This document shows, in pieces, positions 1 through 9,945 of a DNA stretch of 64,000 bases. Position 1 is the stretch's first letter; each line of letters opens with the position of its first letter. A model generated the notes under the pieces. It was not told the DNA's origin. It ran no database searches and worked only from the letters and a program-made list of their open reading frames with translations. This DNA is from Rhizomys pruinosus (Eukaryota > Chordata > Mammalia > Rodentia > Spalacidae), in contig VZQC01006369.1 of assembly GCA_009823505.1 (NCBI GenBank), positions 108,127 to 172,126 on the forward strand, written 5' to 3'. The translations under genes were made by a program, and so were the position numbers.

Positions 1-1113
1 ATTGATTTTTTTTTTTTTTGTATTGTTTTCTTTGTTTCTATTTCATTGATTTCTGCTCTGATTTTTGTTATTTCTTCCTGTCTGTTGCATTTAGGCTTCA
101 TTTGTTGTTGTCTTTCAAGTGTTTTTAGCTGCAGTGTTAGCTCATTTATTTGTGTTCTTTGTGTTTTTTTAATGTAGACACCCAGGGCTATAAACTTTCT
201 TCTTAGGACCGCTTTTAAAGTGTCCCATGGGTTTTGTTGTGTTGTACTGTCATTGTCGTTTAGTTCCAGGAATGCTTTTATTTCTTTCTTATTTCCTCCT
301 GACCCATTAATTATTCAGGAGTATGTTGTTTAGTCTCCATGTGTTCATGTAGGTAGCAGGGCTTATCCTGTTGTTGATATTGAGCTTTATTGCATTGTGG
401 TCTGATAGAATGCATGAAATTATTTCAATTTTTTTGTATTTGTTGAGGATTTTTTCTGTGTCCAAGTACATGGTCAATTTTGGAAAATGTTCCATGGGGC
501 GCTGAGTAGAAAGTGTATTCTCTGGTGCTTGGGTGGAATATTTATAAGATGTTTGTGAGGTCCATTTGCTGTATTGTATTGTTCAGTTCAGATGTCCCTC
601 TGTTTATTTTTTGTCCAGTTGATCTGTCCAAAGGGCTCAGTGGGGTATTGAAGTCCCCTACTATGAGTGTGCTGGGGTTGATCTGTGCCTTGAGGTCTGG
701 TAGAGTTGTGTTTATAAAGATTGGTGCACTGGAATTTGGTGCATATATATTCATGATTGTGAAGTATTCATGGCTAATTTTCCCTTTCATAACTATGTAA
801 TGGCCCTCTTTGTCTCTTCTGATTGCTATTTTGAAGTCTATTTTGTCTGATATTAAAATAGCAACTCCTGCTTTCTTTTCGATACCATTGGCTTGGAATA
901 TTTTTTTCCCATCCTTTCACTTTAATTTGGCACCTATCCTTGAGGGTGAGGTGGGTTTCTTGTAGACAGCATATAGATTGATTCTGTTTCCTAATCCATT
1001 CTCCTAGTCTATGCCTTTTGATTGGGGAGTTTAGTTCATTAATATTTAAGGTTATAATTGAGAGATGTGTGTTGCTTCCTTTCACCTTATTATCCATTTG
1101 CATTTTTGGTCTA
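1..1113 (-). pseudogene. L1 ORF2 N-terminal endonuclease domain (fragment, frameshifted)
   Basis: Three overlapping minus-strand frames together read as the L1 apurinic-type endonuclease, which nicks target DNA to prime reverse transcription. The N-terminus (774-1,103) contains TLNINELNSP and CCLQETHL, the latter holding the catalytic Glu. The middle (542-790) has IYAPN and GDFNTPLSPLD, the metal-binding Asp/Asn motif. The segment at 307-495 contains SDHNA, the Asp-His catalytic pair. Below 300 the frame continues into the linker before RT ([13 protein letters not shown]). The domain is spread over different frames, so no functional protein is possible. RT and Cys-rich domains would lie outside the window. 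The start near 1,103 follows ORF1 by only a few tens of bases, as usual in L1. Confidence 0.9.
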
Positions 1114-1484
1114 GGGTTCTACTTCTGCAGTTATGCTTTTATTAATTTCTCTTTCTAGGTGCCTGGGGATAGTTACTCCTCTGTCCTTTGAATTGCTTCA
1201 AGTATTCTCTGAAGGGTTGGTTTTCTGGACATGTATTCTTTCATCTTGTTTATGTCATGGAAGATGTTTTCTTTCCTTCAACTAGAATTGACATTTTTAC
1301 TGGGTATAGTAACTTGGGTTGGCACTTATAGTCATTTAGCAATGGGAATGCTTTGGTCCATGTTATTCTTGCTTTCATAGTTTGCACTGAAAAGTCAGCT
1401 GTAATTCTGATAGGTTTCCCCTTACATGTAACTTGTTTTTCTCTTGGGGCTTTCAGAATTTTGTCTTTGTTTTGAGTGTCTAGC

Positions 1485-1876
1485 TCTTTTTTTTTTTTTT
1501 TTCTCCCAACTGCTTGGACAAAAGCTCAAGGGGCTGTGCACAAGAAATACTTACAACTAGGTAATTGGCACTAGCATCTACAGATGAGGGATACCAGTCA
1601 TCGTTTGTTTTTCTGGGACTGTTAATTCACTCAGCATGATGTCTTCTAGCTCCAGCCATTTTCCTGCAAAGCTCATGATGTCATCTTTCTTTACTGCTGC
1701 ATAGAACATAGATGTACCACATTTTCTCTATCCACTCATCAGTTGAGGGGTATTTGGGTTGGTTACAGCTCCTTGCTATTGTGAAGAGAGTTGAAATAAA
1801 CATGGCTGAGCATGTATCCGTGTGGTGGGGTGAGTCATGAGGGTACTTGCCTAGGAGTGGTATGGCTAGGTCGGGT
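1485..1876 (-). mobile_element. 5'-truncated L1 3' end inserted in older L1 ORF1
   Basis: A minus-strand L1 3' fragment of about 390 bases. Its poly(A) tail appears as the T-run at 1,487-1,502. The body, read on the minus strand, has the end of ORF2 (gtggatagagaaaatgtggt, then tgcagcagtaaagaaagatg). The 9-base target duplication GTGTCTAGC flanks it at 1,476-1,484 and 1,877-1,885. ORF1 sequence resumes on both sides. Confidence 0.85.
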
Positions 1877-1963
1877 GTGTCTAGCATTTTAATTATGATA
1901 TGGTGTGGGAAGTTTCTTTTCTGATCTTGTCTATTTGGTGTTCTATTTATATGGGTCTTTTTG

Positions 1964-2117
1964 TTGTTGTTGTTCTTTTCAAGACAGGGTCTCCCTGTAG
2001 CCCCAGTTGTCCTGGAACTCACTCTGTAGACCAGGCTGGCCTTGAACTCACAAAGATCTGCCTGCCTCGGCCTCCCAAGTGCTAGGATCAAAAACATGTG
2101 CCACCACGCCCAACTGG
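1964..2117 (-). mobile_element. B1 SINE (in L1 ORF1)
   Basis: Antisense B1: T-rich tail, then GACAGGGTCTCCCTGTAGCC, the GACCAGGCTGGCCTTGAACT core, and CCACCACGCCCAA at the B1 head. It splits L1 ORF1. Flanks read tgggtctttttg and tgggtttgtctttt, an imperfect target duplication. Confidence 0.93.
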
Positions 2118-2554
2118 GTTTGTCTTTTTTTAGTTTGGGAAAATTTTCATCTATTAATCTGTTGAAGATCTGATCAATACCATTCTCTTGGGATTCTTCT
2201 CCTTCCTCTATCCCTATGATGCAGAGGTTTGATCTTTTCATTGTGTCCCACATTTCCTGGTTGTTCCACTCTTGTGTATTTAAAAAAATTTTAATAATCT
2301 TTACATGAGCTTTTTAGTGGTTCTATGCTATCTTCCAGGTCCGATATTCTTTTTTCTGCTTCCTCCATTCTGCTTCTGGGGCTTTTTCCCATTCTTTCCT
2401 CTTGATTGGATGAGTGTTCAATTTCTTTTTTAATTTCACCCCATGTTTTCTTTGGTATTTCTACTTCCTTTTGGAGCTTCTCAATCTTTTCTTGTAACTC
2501 CTTGCTTCACTGGTTGGTTTCCTTTTTCATTTCAGCATGGGGTCTTTTCAGTGT

Positions 2555-2686
2555 TTCCACTTCCTTCCGGAGTTTGTCATTTTCTCCCGTTAGCTCTTTC
2601 TGCAGTCTGTCATTTTCTCCTTTTAGTTCTTTCTGAAGTTTGTCTTTGTCTCCCTCTAGGTCCTTTCTGAGTTTTTCATTCTCTCC
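2555..2686 (-). repeat. 33-base tandem repeat encoding 11-residue coiled-coil units in L1 ORF1
   Basis: Four consecutive units translate as GENEKLRKDLE, GDKDKLQKELK, GENDRLQKELT and GENDKLRKEVE. They are in-frame hendecads inside the ORF1 coiled coil, consistent with local tandem duplication. Confidence 0.85.
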
Positions 2687-2827
2687 CCTTAGTTCTATAA
2701 TTTCTTTGAATATATCTGTGATTGTTCTATGATCTCTTTCCTGGGCTACCTCCAAGGGGATCCCATTGTAGGAATCTTCCACAGGCTCAGTAGAGTTTAG
2801 TGTGGAATTATTCTGTGCTTTTCCCAT

Positions 2828-3195
2828 ATTGTTCTTTCGTTGTGCTCTTGGCGTGTGGGTTTCCTTTTGCCTGCATTCTGATGAGAATCTCCAATGCCTC
2901 TTCACCGTGTTGAAGGATTGCTTTCCTTGATTCCTTCAGATTCCTTCATTGTAGTCTCTTTGTTTATGGAGTGTTGACTTGTCTAGGTTTCAGGCAGACA
3001 CTCCTCCGGAAATCCAATTGGCCTAGGGGGTTGGGGGGGTTGCTTGCTTAGCTCATGTGCCAGTACCCTGTGACTCAGCTGGTCTGGTGGGAGCCAGCAG
3101 CCTCTATGCAAGGCAGGCTCCCACAATCTTCCCGGCTGACATGAGCCACCCGCACCCTGCACCTCAGCTGATCTGGTGGGAGCCAGACAATTTCA
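2828..3195 (-). promoter_or_regulatory. L1 5' UTR / promoter region
   Basis: GC-richer DNA upstream of ORF1 in the sense (minus) direction. A unit reading CAGCTG(G/A)TCTGGTGGGAGC on the plus strand occurs at 3,076 and again at 3,165, an 89-base spacing that resembles the tandem promoter monomers of rodent L1s, though only two units are seen. Similarity to L1 ends about 3,195, where AT-rich unique sequence begins; whether this is the true 5' end or a truncation cannot be told here. Confidence 0.55.
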
Positions 3196-3304
3196 CATTT
3201 TTATGGAAGATTGAAGTAAATGAAAAGACTACTGGATGTTGAATATTTAATTATAAAAATAATTATGAAAATAATTCTTATGAAGAATTTATTTTCTTTT
3301 AATG

Positions 3305-3512
3305 ATTTTGATTTTATATGTATAAGTGTTTTGCCTGCATGTATGTAAGTGCGCCATGTTCATGCAATGCCTGCAGAGGCCAGAAGAGGGTGTTGGATTA
3401 CCTGGAACTGTAGTTATGGACTGTTAGCTGCCATGTGGGTTCTGGGAATGGCCTGGGTCCTCTGCAAGAGCAGCCAGTGCTCTTAACTGCTGAGCCAGCT
3501 TTCCAACCCTAT
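3305..3512 (-). mobile_element. B2 SINE
   Basis: Antisense B2: TGCCTGCATGTATGTAAGTG, GCAGAGGCCAGAAGAGGGTG, CTGCCATGTGGGTTCTGGGA, and GTGCTCTTAACTGCTGAGCC at the tRNA-derived head. Confidence 0.92.
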
Positions 3513-3537
3513 TTATTTTATTTTAAATCTCAAGACT

Positions 3538-3960
3538 TGCCGAGTGTGGTGGCACACGCCTTTTTAAAAATTTTATTTATTTTTGTATGTGTATGAATGT
3601 ACTGTCTGCATGTAGGTTTGTGCACCCATGTTGTGCAATGCTGCAGAGGTCAGAAGAGGGTGTTGGATTCCCCTGGAACTGGAGTTAAAGATGGTTCTCT
3701 GCCACCATGTGGGTGCTGGGGATTGAACTCCAGTCCTCTGCAAGAGCAGTCAGTGCTCTTAACCACTAGGCCATCTCTCCAACCCCGGCACACACCTTTA
3801 ATCCCAGTACTTGGCACTCAGGAGGCAGAGACAGGTGGATCTCTGTGGGTTCAAGGCCAGCCTGGTCTACACAGCAAGCTCCAGGCCATCTGGGACTAAA
3901 GGAAGACCCTGTTTCTAAACAAAACAAAACAAGTCAAAACAAAACAAAAGAACCCCTCGA
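3538..3960 (+). mobile_element. B1 SINE split by a B2 insertion
   Basis: The B1 head (GCCGAGTGTGGTGGCACACG) lies at 3,538-3,563 and the body at 3,787-3,960 (TTTAATCCCAGTACTTGG, GGCCAGCCTGGTCTACACAG, then an AAAC-rich tail). A minus-strand B2 separates the two parts. Confidence 0.92.
3564..3786 (-). mobile_element. B2 SINE inserted in B1
   Basis: Complete antisense B2 with AT-rich 3' end on the left and CCATCTCTCCAACCCC on the right. The target duplication GGCACAC(G/A)CCTTT is at 3,551-3,563 and 3,787-3,799, both within B1, so B2 is the younger element. Confidence 0.93.
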
Positions 3961-3978
3961 AACTCAAGAGTTAATCTT

Positions 3979-4133
3979 TTTTTTTTTTTGGCTTTTTCGA
4001 GACAGGGTCTCCCTGTAGCCCCAGCTGTCCTGGAACTCAGTCTGTAGACCAGGCTGGCCTTGAACTCACAAAGATCTGCTTGCCTCTGCCTCCTGAGTGC
4101 TAGGATTAAAGGCGTGCACCACTATGCCCAGCC
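3979..4133 (-). mobile_element. B1 SINE
   Basis: Full-length antisense B1 with T-rich tail. Exact 16-base target duplication CTCAAGAGTTAATCTT at 3,963-3,978 and 4,134-4,149. Confidence 0.95.
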
Positions 4134-4167
4134 CTCAAGAGTTAATCTTGTAGTCTTGGTATGAATA

Positions 4168-4350
4168 TTCTTTTATGTTTTATTTTATATTATGAGTATG
4201 TATATGTATGTGTATGCTACATATATGGGTATCTGTGGAGGCCAGAAAAAGGTGTTAGATTCCTTGGAGTTGGAGTTACAAGTGGTTATGAGCCGCCTGA
4301 ATGGGGTGCTGGGAACCAAACTTAACCTGTGAACAATCTCTCCAGCCTGC
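4168..4350 (-). mobile_element. Degraded B2-like SINE
   Basis: Retains GGAGGCCAGAAAAAGGTGTT, GGAGTTGGAGTTACAAGTGG and AATCTCTCCAGCC in B2 order. The head lacks the usual CAAGAGCAGTCAGTGCTC stretch. More diverged than neighbouring B2 copies. Confidence 0.7.
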
Positions 4351-4377
4351 AACTCTTATATTTTTAAAAATCTATTT

Positions 4378-4553
4378 TTAGAGCTTGGATGTAGCTCAGT
4401 TGGTAGAGTGCTAGCCTAGAATACATGAAGTCCTAGGTTTGACCCTCTAGCACTGCATAAACATGGTGGTGCCCACCTGTAATTTCAGCATTCTGGAGGT
4501 TAAGGCAGAGGTTAGGAATTCAAGACCATTCTTGGCTACATAGAGTTAGAGGC
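4378..4553 (+). mobile_element. ID-B1 dimer SINE (B4-like)
   Basis: An ID/tRNA-type head (GAGCTTGGATGTAGCTCAGT, GGTAGAGTGCTAGCCTAGAA) is joined directly to a B1-like body (GGTGGTGCCCACCTGTAATT, ATTCAAGACCATTCTTGGCT). This head-to-body order is the structure of B4 elements. It ends against a TG microsatellite. Confidence 0.8.
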
Positions 4554-4620
4554 CAGTGTGTGTGTGTGTGTGTGCGTGCGTGTGTGTGTGTGCGTGCGCG
4601 CATGTGTGTGTGTATGTGTA
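4554..4620 (+). repeat. (TG)n microsatellite with CG/GC variants
   Basis: About 65 bases of TG with GCGTGCGTG interruptions, between an ID-B1 dimer and a B2. Confidence 0.95.
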
Positions 4621-4808
4621 AATTTTATCTATATATATTTTGCCTGCATGTATATAAGTGCACCGTGTACATGCAATGCCCAAGGAGGCCAGAAGATGGC
4701 GTCAGATCCCCTGGAGTTACAGATGTTTTTTAGGTGCCATGTGGGTCCTGGGAACTGAACCTAGGTCCTCTGCAAGAACAGCAAGTGCTCTTAACCACCG
4801 AGCAATCT
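4621..4808 (-). mobile_element. B2 SINE
   Basis: Antisense B2: TTTTGCCTGCATGTATATAA, GGAGGCCAGAAGATGGCGTC, TGGGTCCTGGGAACTGAACC, CTCTTAACCACCGAGC. Confidence 0.9.
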
Positions 4809-5074
4809 TTTTTTTTTTAAATCCATTTTTGTCAGAAAATATTACTGAGTAGTCCACCAGAGGGCAGTATTTGATAAATGTTTGATAATACACATTATTC
4901 ATAGAAATTGTATATGCTTCATTTGTTGAATTAACAATGATCTCAGTGGAAAGTGTTTCCTTCTATCCACACAACTACAGGAAGGGAAGCTGGTATGCCT
5001 TGTTCCTGCAGGGGGTAAATAGTTCTTAAAGCAGCGTATCTTGAGCTGGAAAATGTGTTTGTTTTATAGTTTTT

Positions 5075-5230
5075 TTTTTTTTTTTTTTGGCTTTTCGAGA
5101 CAGCGTCTCCCTGTAGCCCTGGCTGTCCTGGAGCTCACTCTGTAGACCGGGCTGGCCTTGAACTCACAAAGATCCACCTGTCTCTGCCTCCCAAGTGCTA
5201 GGATTAAAGGCGTGTGCTACCACACCCGGC
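5075..5230 (-). mobile_element. B1 SINE
   Basis: Antisense B1 with a long T-run and CACACCCGGC at the head. Exact target duplication TGTTTTATAGTTTTT at 5,060-5,074 and 5,231-5,245. Confidence 0.95.
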
Positions 5231-5245
5231 TGTTTTATAGTTTTT

Positions 5246-5627
5246 AAGATCAAAGAAGCAACGAAAGGAACTCAGACAACTTAGGTGGTGTTTACAGCCC
5301 TGGAGAGAGTCCATTGGTTTGCTTAAAATGTTTGGTTGTTTTCACGCAATCTCCAAAGCACCATTTGCCCTCTGTGGGAAACCATGCCACTTTGGCTGCA
5401 TTCCATATGCTAGAAAAAGACCAGAGCCACCTGAGGGTTTGGGTGAGGTGGGGGGACAGCAGTGTCAGGAGAGAATCTCCAGCTGCTCTCTGGAGGGCAG
5501 GAGCATCCCCACCACACCCATATGGTGGCCCTGACTGGAGGTGGCAGGGGAGGAGGCCCAGGTCCTCAGTGAGCATCAGTTTCTCTTTCATTCACCTGCT
5601 GAACAGCTGCTTCCCAATGATGTTGCT
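5246..5627. other. Unassigned single-copy-like sequence
   Basis: No repeat family recognised. Overlapping open frames of 71-153 codons exist on both strands; the plus-strand one runs into the adjacent B2, so they look accidental. Confidence 0.5.
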
Positions 5628-5642
5628 GAATGTCTCTTTCTT

Positions 5643-5873
5643 TAATAATTTATTTTATTTTATTTATTTTCGTATGTGTATGAATGTACTGTCTGAATGC
5701 AGGTTTGTGCACCCGTGTCGTGCAATGCCGTGGAGGTCGGAAGAGGGCATCAGATTCCCCTGGAACTGGAGTTAAAGACAGTTTTCAGCCGCCATGTGGG
5801 TGCCAGGGATCGAACCCCGGTCCTCTGCAAGAGCAGTCAGCACTCTTAACTGCTAGGCCATCTCTCCAGCCCA
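5643..5873 (-). mobile_element. B2 SINE
   Basis: Complete antisense B2 ending CCATCTCTCCAGCCC. Target duplication GAATGTCTCTTTCTT at 5,628-5,642 and 5,874-5,888. Confidence 0.95.
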
Positions 5874-5888
5874 GAATGTCTCTTTCTT

Positions 5889-6414
5889 ATATTTGCCAAT
5901 TAGGAAAAAAATCCTCAAGCAACATGTGCACGTGATAAACAAATAATGCAATCTGGCATACAATTAAATACATCCTGCATCAGTCCTCCAGGTGTAAACA
6001 ACAGCCAGGACTTCTTGTTATTCAGAAGTTTTCTAGGCAGAAACATGACCATATAGAATGTATGTATCTCTGAGGAAGACTGTCATATAAATGGGAGCAT
6101 ATATGGGCATCAGTGTATAACTTAGGTTTTGTGTGTGTGTGTGTGTGTTTGTGCAATGACACAACTTGGAAACCTCCCTTGTTGCTTAGCTTTTCCCATT
6201 TTTTAAATTCATTTCTTCAGAGAAACATATGTTTCCATTATAGGAACACCATTAGAAAGACGAGTTATTGTCATCGTGGGGAATTTGTCCTGTTTACTTC
6301 CGAAGGAAGGAGAATTGGAAAGAACATATTGGATCTCATCTAATATTTTCCTTAGCTTCAAATGCTTGAATTTAATTGCAAATGCTTGCATTATTTTGGT
6401 CTGCCAGTTGTGCC
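5889..6414. other. Unassigned AT-rich sequence with short (GT)n
   Basis: No gene or repeat family recognised apart from a GT run at 6,128-6,150. Confidence 0.5.
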
Positions 6415-6822
6415 CTGTGATGGTCAATCTTGTTGGCTAGGAGATTAGCTAAGTACACTTCTGGATGTGTCTATGTAGCCGTTTTCAGAGATGACTGGCA
6501 TGTGGGACAACAGAGAGTGGGAAGTCCCCCACCCGGCAAAGTGGGGGTGGTATCACCCTACAGACTGCAGGCTAGGATAGAACGAAAGCTACAGGAGGAA
6601 GCCTATTAGTACGGGCCTGCCCTGTTTCTCTGTCTCCTGGCTTTCATGAGGTAAGCCCCCTTTCTCCACCATGGCTATCTTCCATGTTCCCACCTTGCTG
6701 CAGGCCAAAAAAAGCAGTGTAGCAAGCCGGTTGTTCATGGACCATAACCCCTGAGAGAGTGAAACAAAATAAATCTTTTCTGCTTTAAGTACATTTTTCT
6801 CAGGCAATCTGTCCTAGCAATG
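6415..6822 (+). mobile_element. Mid-repetitive rodent element (LTR- or DNA-type, family not assigned)
   Basis: Begins TGTGATGGTCAATCTTGTTG and ends TCTGTCCTAGCA, giving TG...CA ends. Internal GGTGTGTCTATGTAGCC-like text, a TTTCATGAGGTAAGCCCCC region and AAATAAATCTTTTCTGC resemble elements repeated elsewhere in the window (19.4 and 25.8 kb). I recognise the type but not the family name. Confidence 0.55.
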
Positions 6823-7243
6823 AGCAGCTGTGGGCACGAAGTGATCCTCAGAGAGCAAAGGCAGCATTCATGTAGGTCCGGGGTGTCACGTGGTACGGCT
6901 CGATGACTGCTCTGCCTTCTAAAAACCGTGTAGAATTTAGATGTGAGTTATCTGGCTGTGCCATCTGTTACCTCATTGATCACCAGGGTTGATTGGACTG
7001 ATCTGCTTCCTAGACAGGTGTCTTTTCTTTCCTTACTACTCCATGTTCAGCCTTTCTGAAGCTGTGTAATCTGTTGAAGAGGACAAGTTTCTGCAACCAG
7101 GGACTGGTCTTCAGTCTAGGGTATCTGAGTAGCTGCAGTCCTCTTCAAGAACACCCGAACAAGTGTTCAAGGTTGTGGATTGGTATAGATGAACTTTTGT
7201 ACAAAAATTCTGAAAATTTGAAATTTTCAAAGAATAAATTTTA
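6823..7243. other. Unassigned sequence
   Basis: No coding signal or repeat recognised. Confidence 0.5.
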
Positions 7244-7258
7244 AAAATTGGAAAAGCA

Positions 7259-7374
7259 GCTGGGTGTGATGGCACACTCCTTTAATCCCAGTACGTAGGA
7301 GGCAGCAGGCAGGCAGATCTCTATGAGTTCAAGCCAGCTGGGGCTGCAGGAAGGCCTTGTTTCAAAAAGAAAAA
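7259..7374 (+). mobile_element. B1 SINE (short)
   Basis: Sense B1 of about 115 bases (CTGGGTGTGATGGCACACTC...), missing part of its middle. Exact target duplication AAAATTGGAAAAGCA at 7,244-7,258 and 7,375-7,389. Confidence 0.9.
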
Positions 7375-7562
7375 AAAATTGGAAAAGCAATCTTGTAGTT
7401 TTGATATGAAATCCTTTGTTTAGCTTTTACACCTTTGATTTGAGAAATCTTTTTACTTCCCCAAAGAACCATGTGTATTATCATTGAGAAAGTTCTACCT
7501 GGAACCTCTATTGTGGGTCAGCCTATCAAACTTCTTTCAAGTCCTTGCATAGTTGTTGTAAT

Positions 7563-7654
7563 TTTGTTTGTTTGAGACAGAGTCTCATTATATCACCCTG
7601 ACCACCTCTACCTCCTGGGTGCTGGGATTAAAGGCATGTGCCACCACGTCCGGC
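7563..7654 (-). mobile_element. B1 SINE, internally deleted
   Basis: Antisense B1 reduced to about 90 bases: GAGACAGAGTCTCATTATAT joined to CTGGGTGCTGGGATTAAAGG and CCACCACGTCCGGC. Flanking CCTTGCAT at 7,543-7,550 and 7,655-7,662 suggests it inserted in this short form. Confidence 0.82.
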
Positions 7655-7662
7655 CCTTGCAT

Positions 7663-8107
7663 GGTTTTCATAGTGGGTGACTACCATTTCCTGCTGCGTA
7701 AAGGGAAAGGTGCTCAGGTTGGAACTAGATCACAGAAGTTCTGCAATAGCCGTTTCCTCCAGGTACTCGCACGTCAGCAAACGCTGAGTCCCCAGTGCGT
7801 CCTGCTTTCCTGCCTGTGGGCTTGTCCCCTCTGGTTCCCTCAGGGCTCTGCCACTGATCATTTGTGCTTAAGTCGGCACACTTGGAGGTACACCATCGGC
7901 CTGCAAAGATGGATGTCTGTCTGGCTCTGTGGAAGCAGCTGGAATAGGATGTGGTTGTTTCCCTGCAGCAGCTCAGGGGTGAATAGGCATGGCCGATGTA
8001 AGGGCAGTAGGACTCCTGCAGATGCCAGGCACAAGACAGACAGACGGACTAGTCAGTCAGTACTCGGGTTGATTTGTGGTTTCCCAGATGTGACATCTAA
8101 GTTGTGT
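7663..8107. other. Unassigned sequence
   Basis: Moderate GC. A 250-codon plus-strand open frame (7,568-8,320) crosses it, but begins in one B1 and ends in another and matches no protein I recognise, so it is not called a gene. Confidence 0.5.
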
Positions 8108-8298
8108 GGTTTTTTTTTTTGGTTTTTTTTTGGGGGGGGTTTTTTTTTTTTTTTGGTCTTTTCAAGACAGGGTCTCCCTGTAGCCCCAGCTGTCCTGGAA
8201 CTTATTTTGTGGACCAGGCTGGCCTTGAACTCACAAAGATCTGCCTGCCTCTGCCTCCCAAGTGCTAGGATTAAAGGCGTGTGCCACCACATCCGGCT
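8108..8298 (-). mobile_element. B1 SINE with long T/G tail
   Basis: Antisense B1; the tail side is an expanded T-G-T homopolymer block (8,109-8,155). Core CAAGACAGGGTCTCCCTGTA and CCACCACATCCGGC present. Confidence 0.93.
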
Positions 8299-8726
8299 CT
8301 ACGTTTTTGTTTTTTTTTAAAGTTCCAGGACCTTGGCTGGCCAGATGCCATCGGGGATATTCCAGGTCTGAAGAAAGGCTGCAGGTGTTTTCTTTTTTTT
8401 TTTTAGGTGTTTTCTAACAATGATGGACACTAATCTGTGCCTGCTGGACAGGTGTGTTTAGGAGAGGCTGGAGACAGTGTGAGATTCCGAAAGCTCTGGA
8501 GTTGGGGATGGAAAGCCAGGTAAAATCTGTGACAATGGCTGTGCTAACCAAGCAATGGACATACAGTGGTTAGGCAGGGGGAAGGTAACAGCTACGTATG
8601 TCTCTGAAACTGAATTTAGGGGGTATCAGAGATTTCTCATTGGTGCTCTCTGGTCAAGATTTGAGGTACTCTGAGGCTCAGGATGGAAATGTAAGAAAAA
8701 GTTAACATTTTTCCTTCTTAAAAAAG
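8299..8726. other. Unassigned sequence
   Basis: A T-run at 8,391-8,404 lies between GGTGTTTTCT copies; otherwise nothing recognised. Confidence 0.5.
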
Positions 8727-8732
8727 AAAAGG

Positions 8733-8905
8733 AGCTGGGTGGTAGTGCATACCTTTCGTCCCAGCACTTAGGAGGCAGAGGCAGGCAGAGGCAGGCAGAT
8801 CTGAGGGTTCAAAGTTGGCCTGGTAGACATAGCGTGTGCCTAACCAGCTAGGGTCATGTAGTGAGGCCCTGTCTCAAAGCATAGCAAAACAAAATAAAAC
8901 AAAGA
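8733..8905 (+). mobile_element. B1 SINE, diverged, with a small internal duplication
   Basis: GAGCTGGGTGGTAGTGCATA, CCCAGCACTTAGGAGGCAGA and CCTGTCTCAAAGCATAGC in B1 order. GGCAGAGGCAGGCA is repeated in tandem. Confidence 0.85.
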
Positions 8906-8973
8906 ATGAACAGAGCTTTAGATAACTTCTAGCTTCTTTTCCCCAAACCCTGATAGAAGTGGATGAGATTGTT

Positions 8974-9147
8974 TTTTGTTTTTGGTTTGTTTTGTTTTTT
9001 GGTCTTTTCGAGACAGGATCTCCCTGTAGCCCCAGCTGTCTTGGAACTCGCTCTGTAGACCAGGCTGGCCTTGAACTCACAAAGATCCACCTGCCTCTGC
9101 CTCCCAAGTGCTAGGATTAAAGGCGTGCGCCACCACGCCCAGCAAGT
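8974..9147 (-). mobile_element. B1 SINE
   Basis: Antisense full-length B1 ending CACCACGCCCAGC. Exact 16-base target duplication AGTGGATGAGATTGTT at 8,958-8,973 and 9,148-9,163. Confidence 0.95.
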
Positions 9148-9163
9148 AGTGGATGAGATTGTT

Positions 9164-9934
9164 ATCCGCCAATGCTGTTTACGGTGAGACTGACCTGTGA
9201 TTGGCTAGCTGCATATGGACTGAGGGGACCGTGAACAGAGACCTGAGACCAGACAACTCTGGGCTTCCTGAGGGCAGTGACTCGCTACAGGGTACTTCCC
9301 TTGGTGGGACCAAGGGATTCTGACTGTGGGACCATTCTAGTAGGTGTGGCTCATTCCACGAGCGGCCTGGGAGTCTTCTGTACCCTCCCGATGCTCTCAG
9401 TCCTCACCCTTGACCTGTGACTTGACACCTGCTCCACAGCCCTTCTTCCTGCATTTCCAGCACTTTCTCTGTGGGTGGGGGCAAGCGCTGGGCCAGGCTG
9501 CCTGGATTCTGAAGGCTCTTCCCAGCCGAGCCCAAGACTGCTAAGAGTGAAGAGTGCAGGAAGAAAATATCTAGGGTGTTCCTATGTTACAGTAAGGCAC
9601 CAAGCAAACAAACACACCCCCATCGGCTTCTTGACTTTCTACCTGTTAAAGAGACTATTCTGGTGTGGTGCGATCAACCTCGTTCTTTGTTGACTCTGGC
9701 AATAAACCAGCCTATGTCTTTAGCTTCTAGGACAGCTATTGCTGGTCATTGGGCAGATGATGCAGTCAATAATTATTGAATAACTGATAGCAATAAATAT
9801 TTGATTACCTTATTTCAAGTACTATGTGAGTTACCTGTGCAAATACATGCCAGTTTTTCTCAAATAGGAATTGCTGTCTCTCAGGCAATTCATATTTGAC
9901 TTGACAGAAACCTCTAAGAATTTTATTGTATGTA
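9164..9934. other. Unassigned sequence
   Basis: Unique-looking sequence of ordinary composition. Short overlapping open frames at 9,344-9,779 have no recognisable product. Confidence 0.5.
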
Positions 9935-9945
9935 GAAAGGGGAAT

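Larger units (their letters stand above)
1140..2827 (-). pseudogene. L1 ORF1 (RNA-binding chaperone protein), broken by two insertions
   Basis: ORF1p is the trimeric coiled-coil RNA chaperone of the L1 particle. The likely start is the Met at 2,827 (MGKAQNNSTLN); upstream in-frame residues look like leader. A coiled coil occupies about 2,510-2,700 with four 11-residue repeats. The RRM domain starts around 2,253 (MKRSNLCIIGIEEGEE), is interrupted by an antisense B1 (1,964-2,117), resumes with RTPNRQDQKRNFPHHIIIK, is interrupted again by an L1 3' fragment (1,485-1,876), and ends with the C-terminal domain at about 1,150-1,475 (YKCQPKLLYPVKMSILVEG). Removing the two insertions leaves a recognisable but decayed ORF1. 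The family is certain from these peptides; the insertions mean it is not translated as a whole. Confidence 0.88.
1..3195 (-). mobile_element. LINE-1 retrotransposon, 5' portion (5' UTR, ORF1, start of ORF2), with nested insertions
   Basis: An L1 lying on the minus strand: reading from right to left there is a GC-rich 5' leader (2,906-3,195), ORF1 with an N-terminal coiled coil (2,827 down to about 1,140) and the endonuclease part of ORF2 (about 1,113 to 1). The element runs off the left edge, so RT and 3' UTR are not visible. ORF1 has been split by a younger L1 3' fragment and by a B1. Both reading frames carry frameshifts or stops, so the element is dead. Recognition rests on readable L1 peptides in the right order and orientation; the family is certain, the subfamily is not. 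Confidence 0.93.

Noticed and set aside
7568..8320. 250-codon plus-strand frame, the longest in the window
   Set aside because: Starts in a degraded B1, ends in another B1 and poly-T, and has no recognisable domain.
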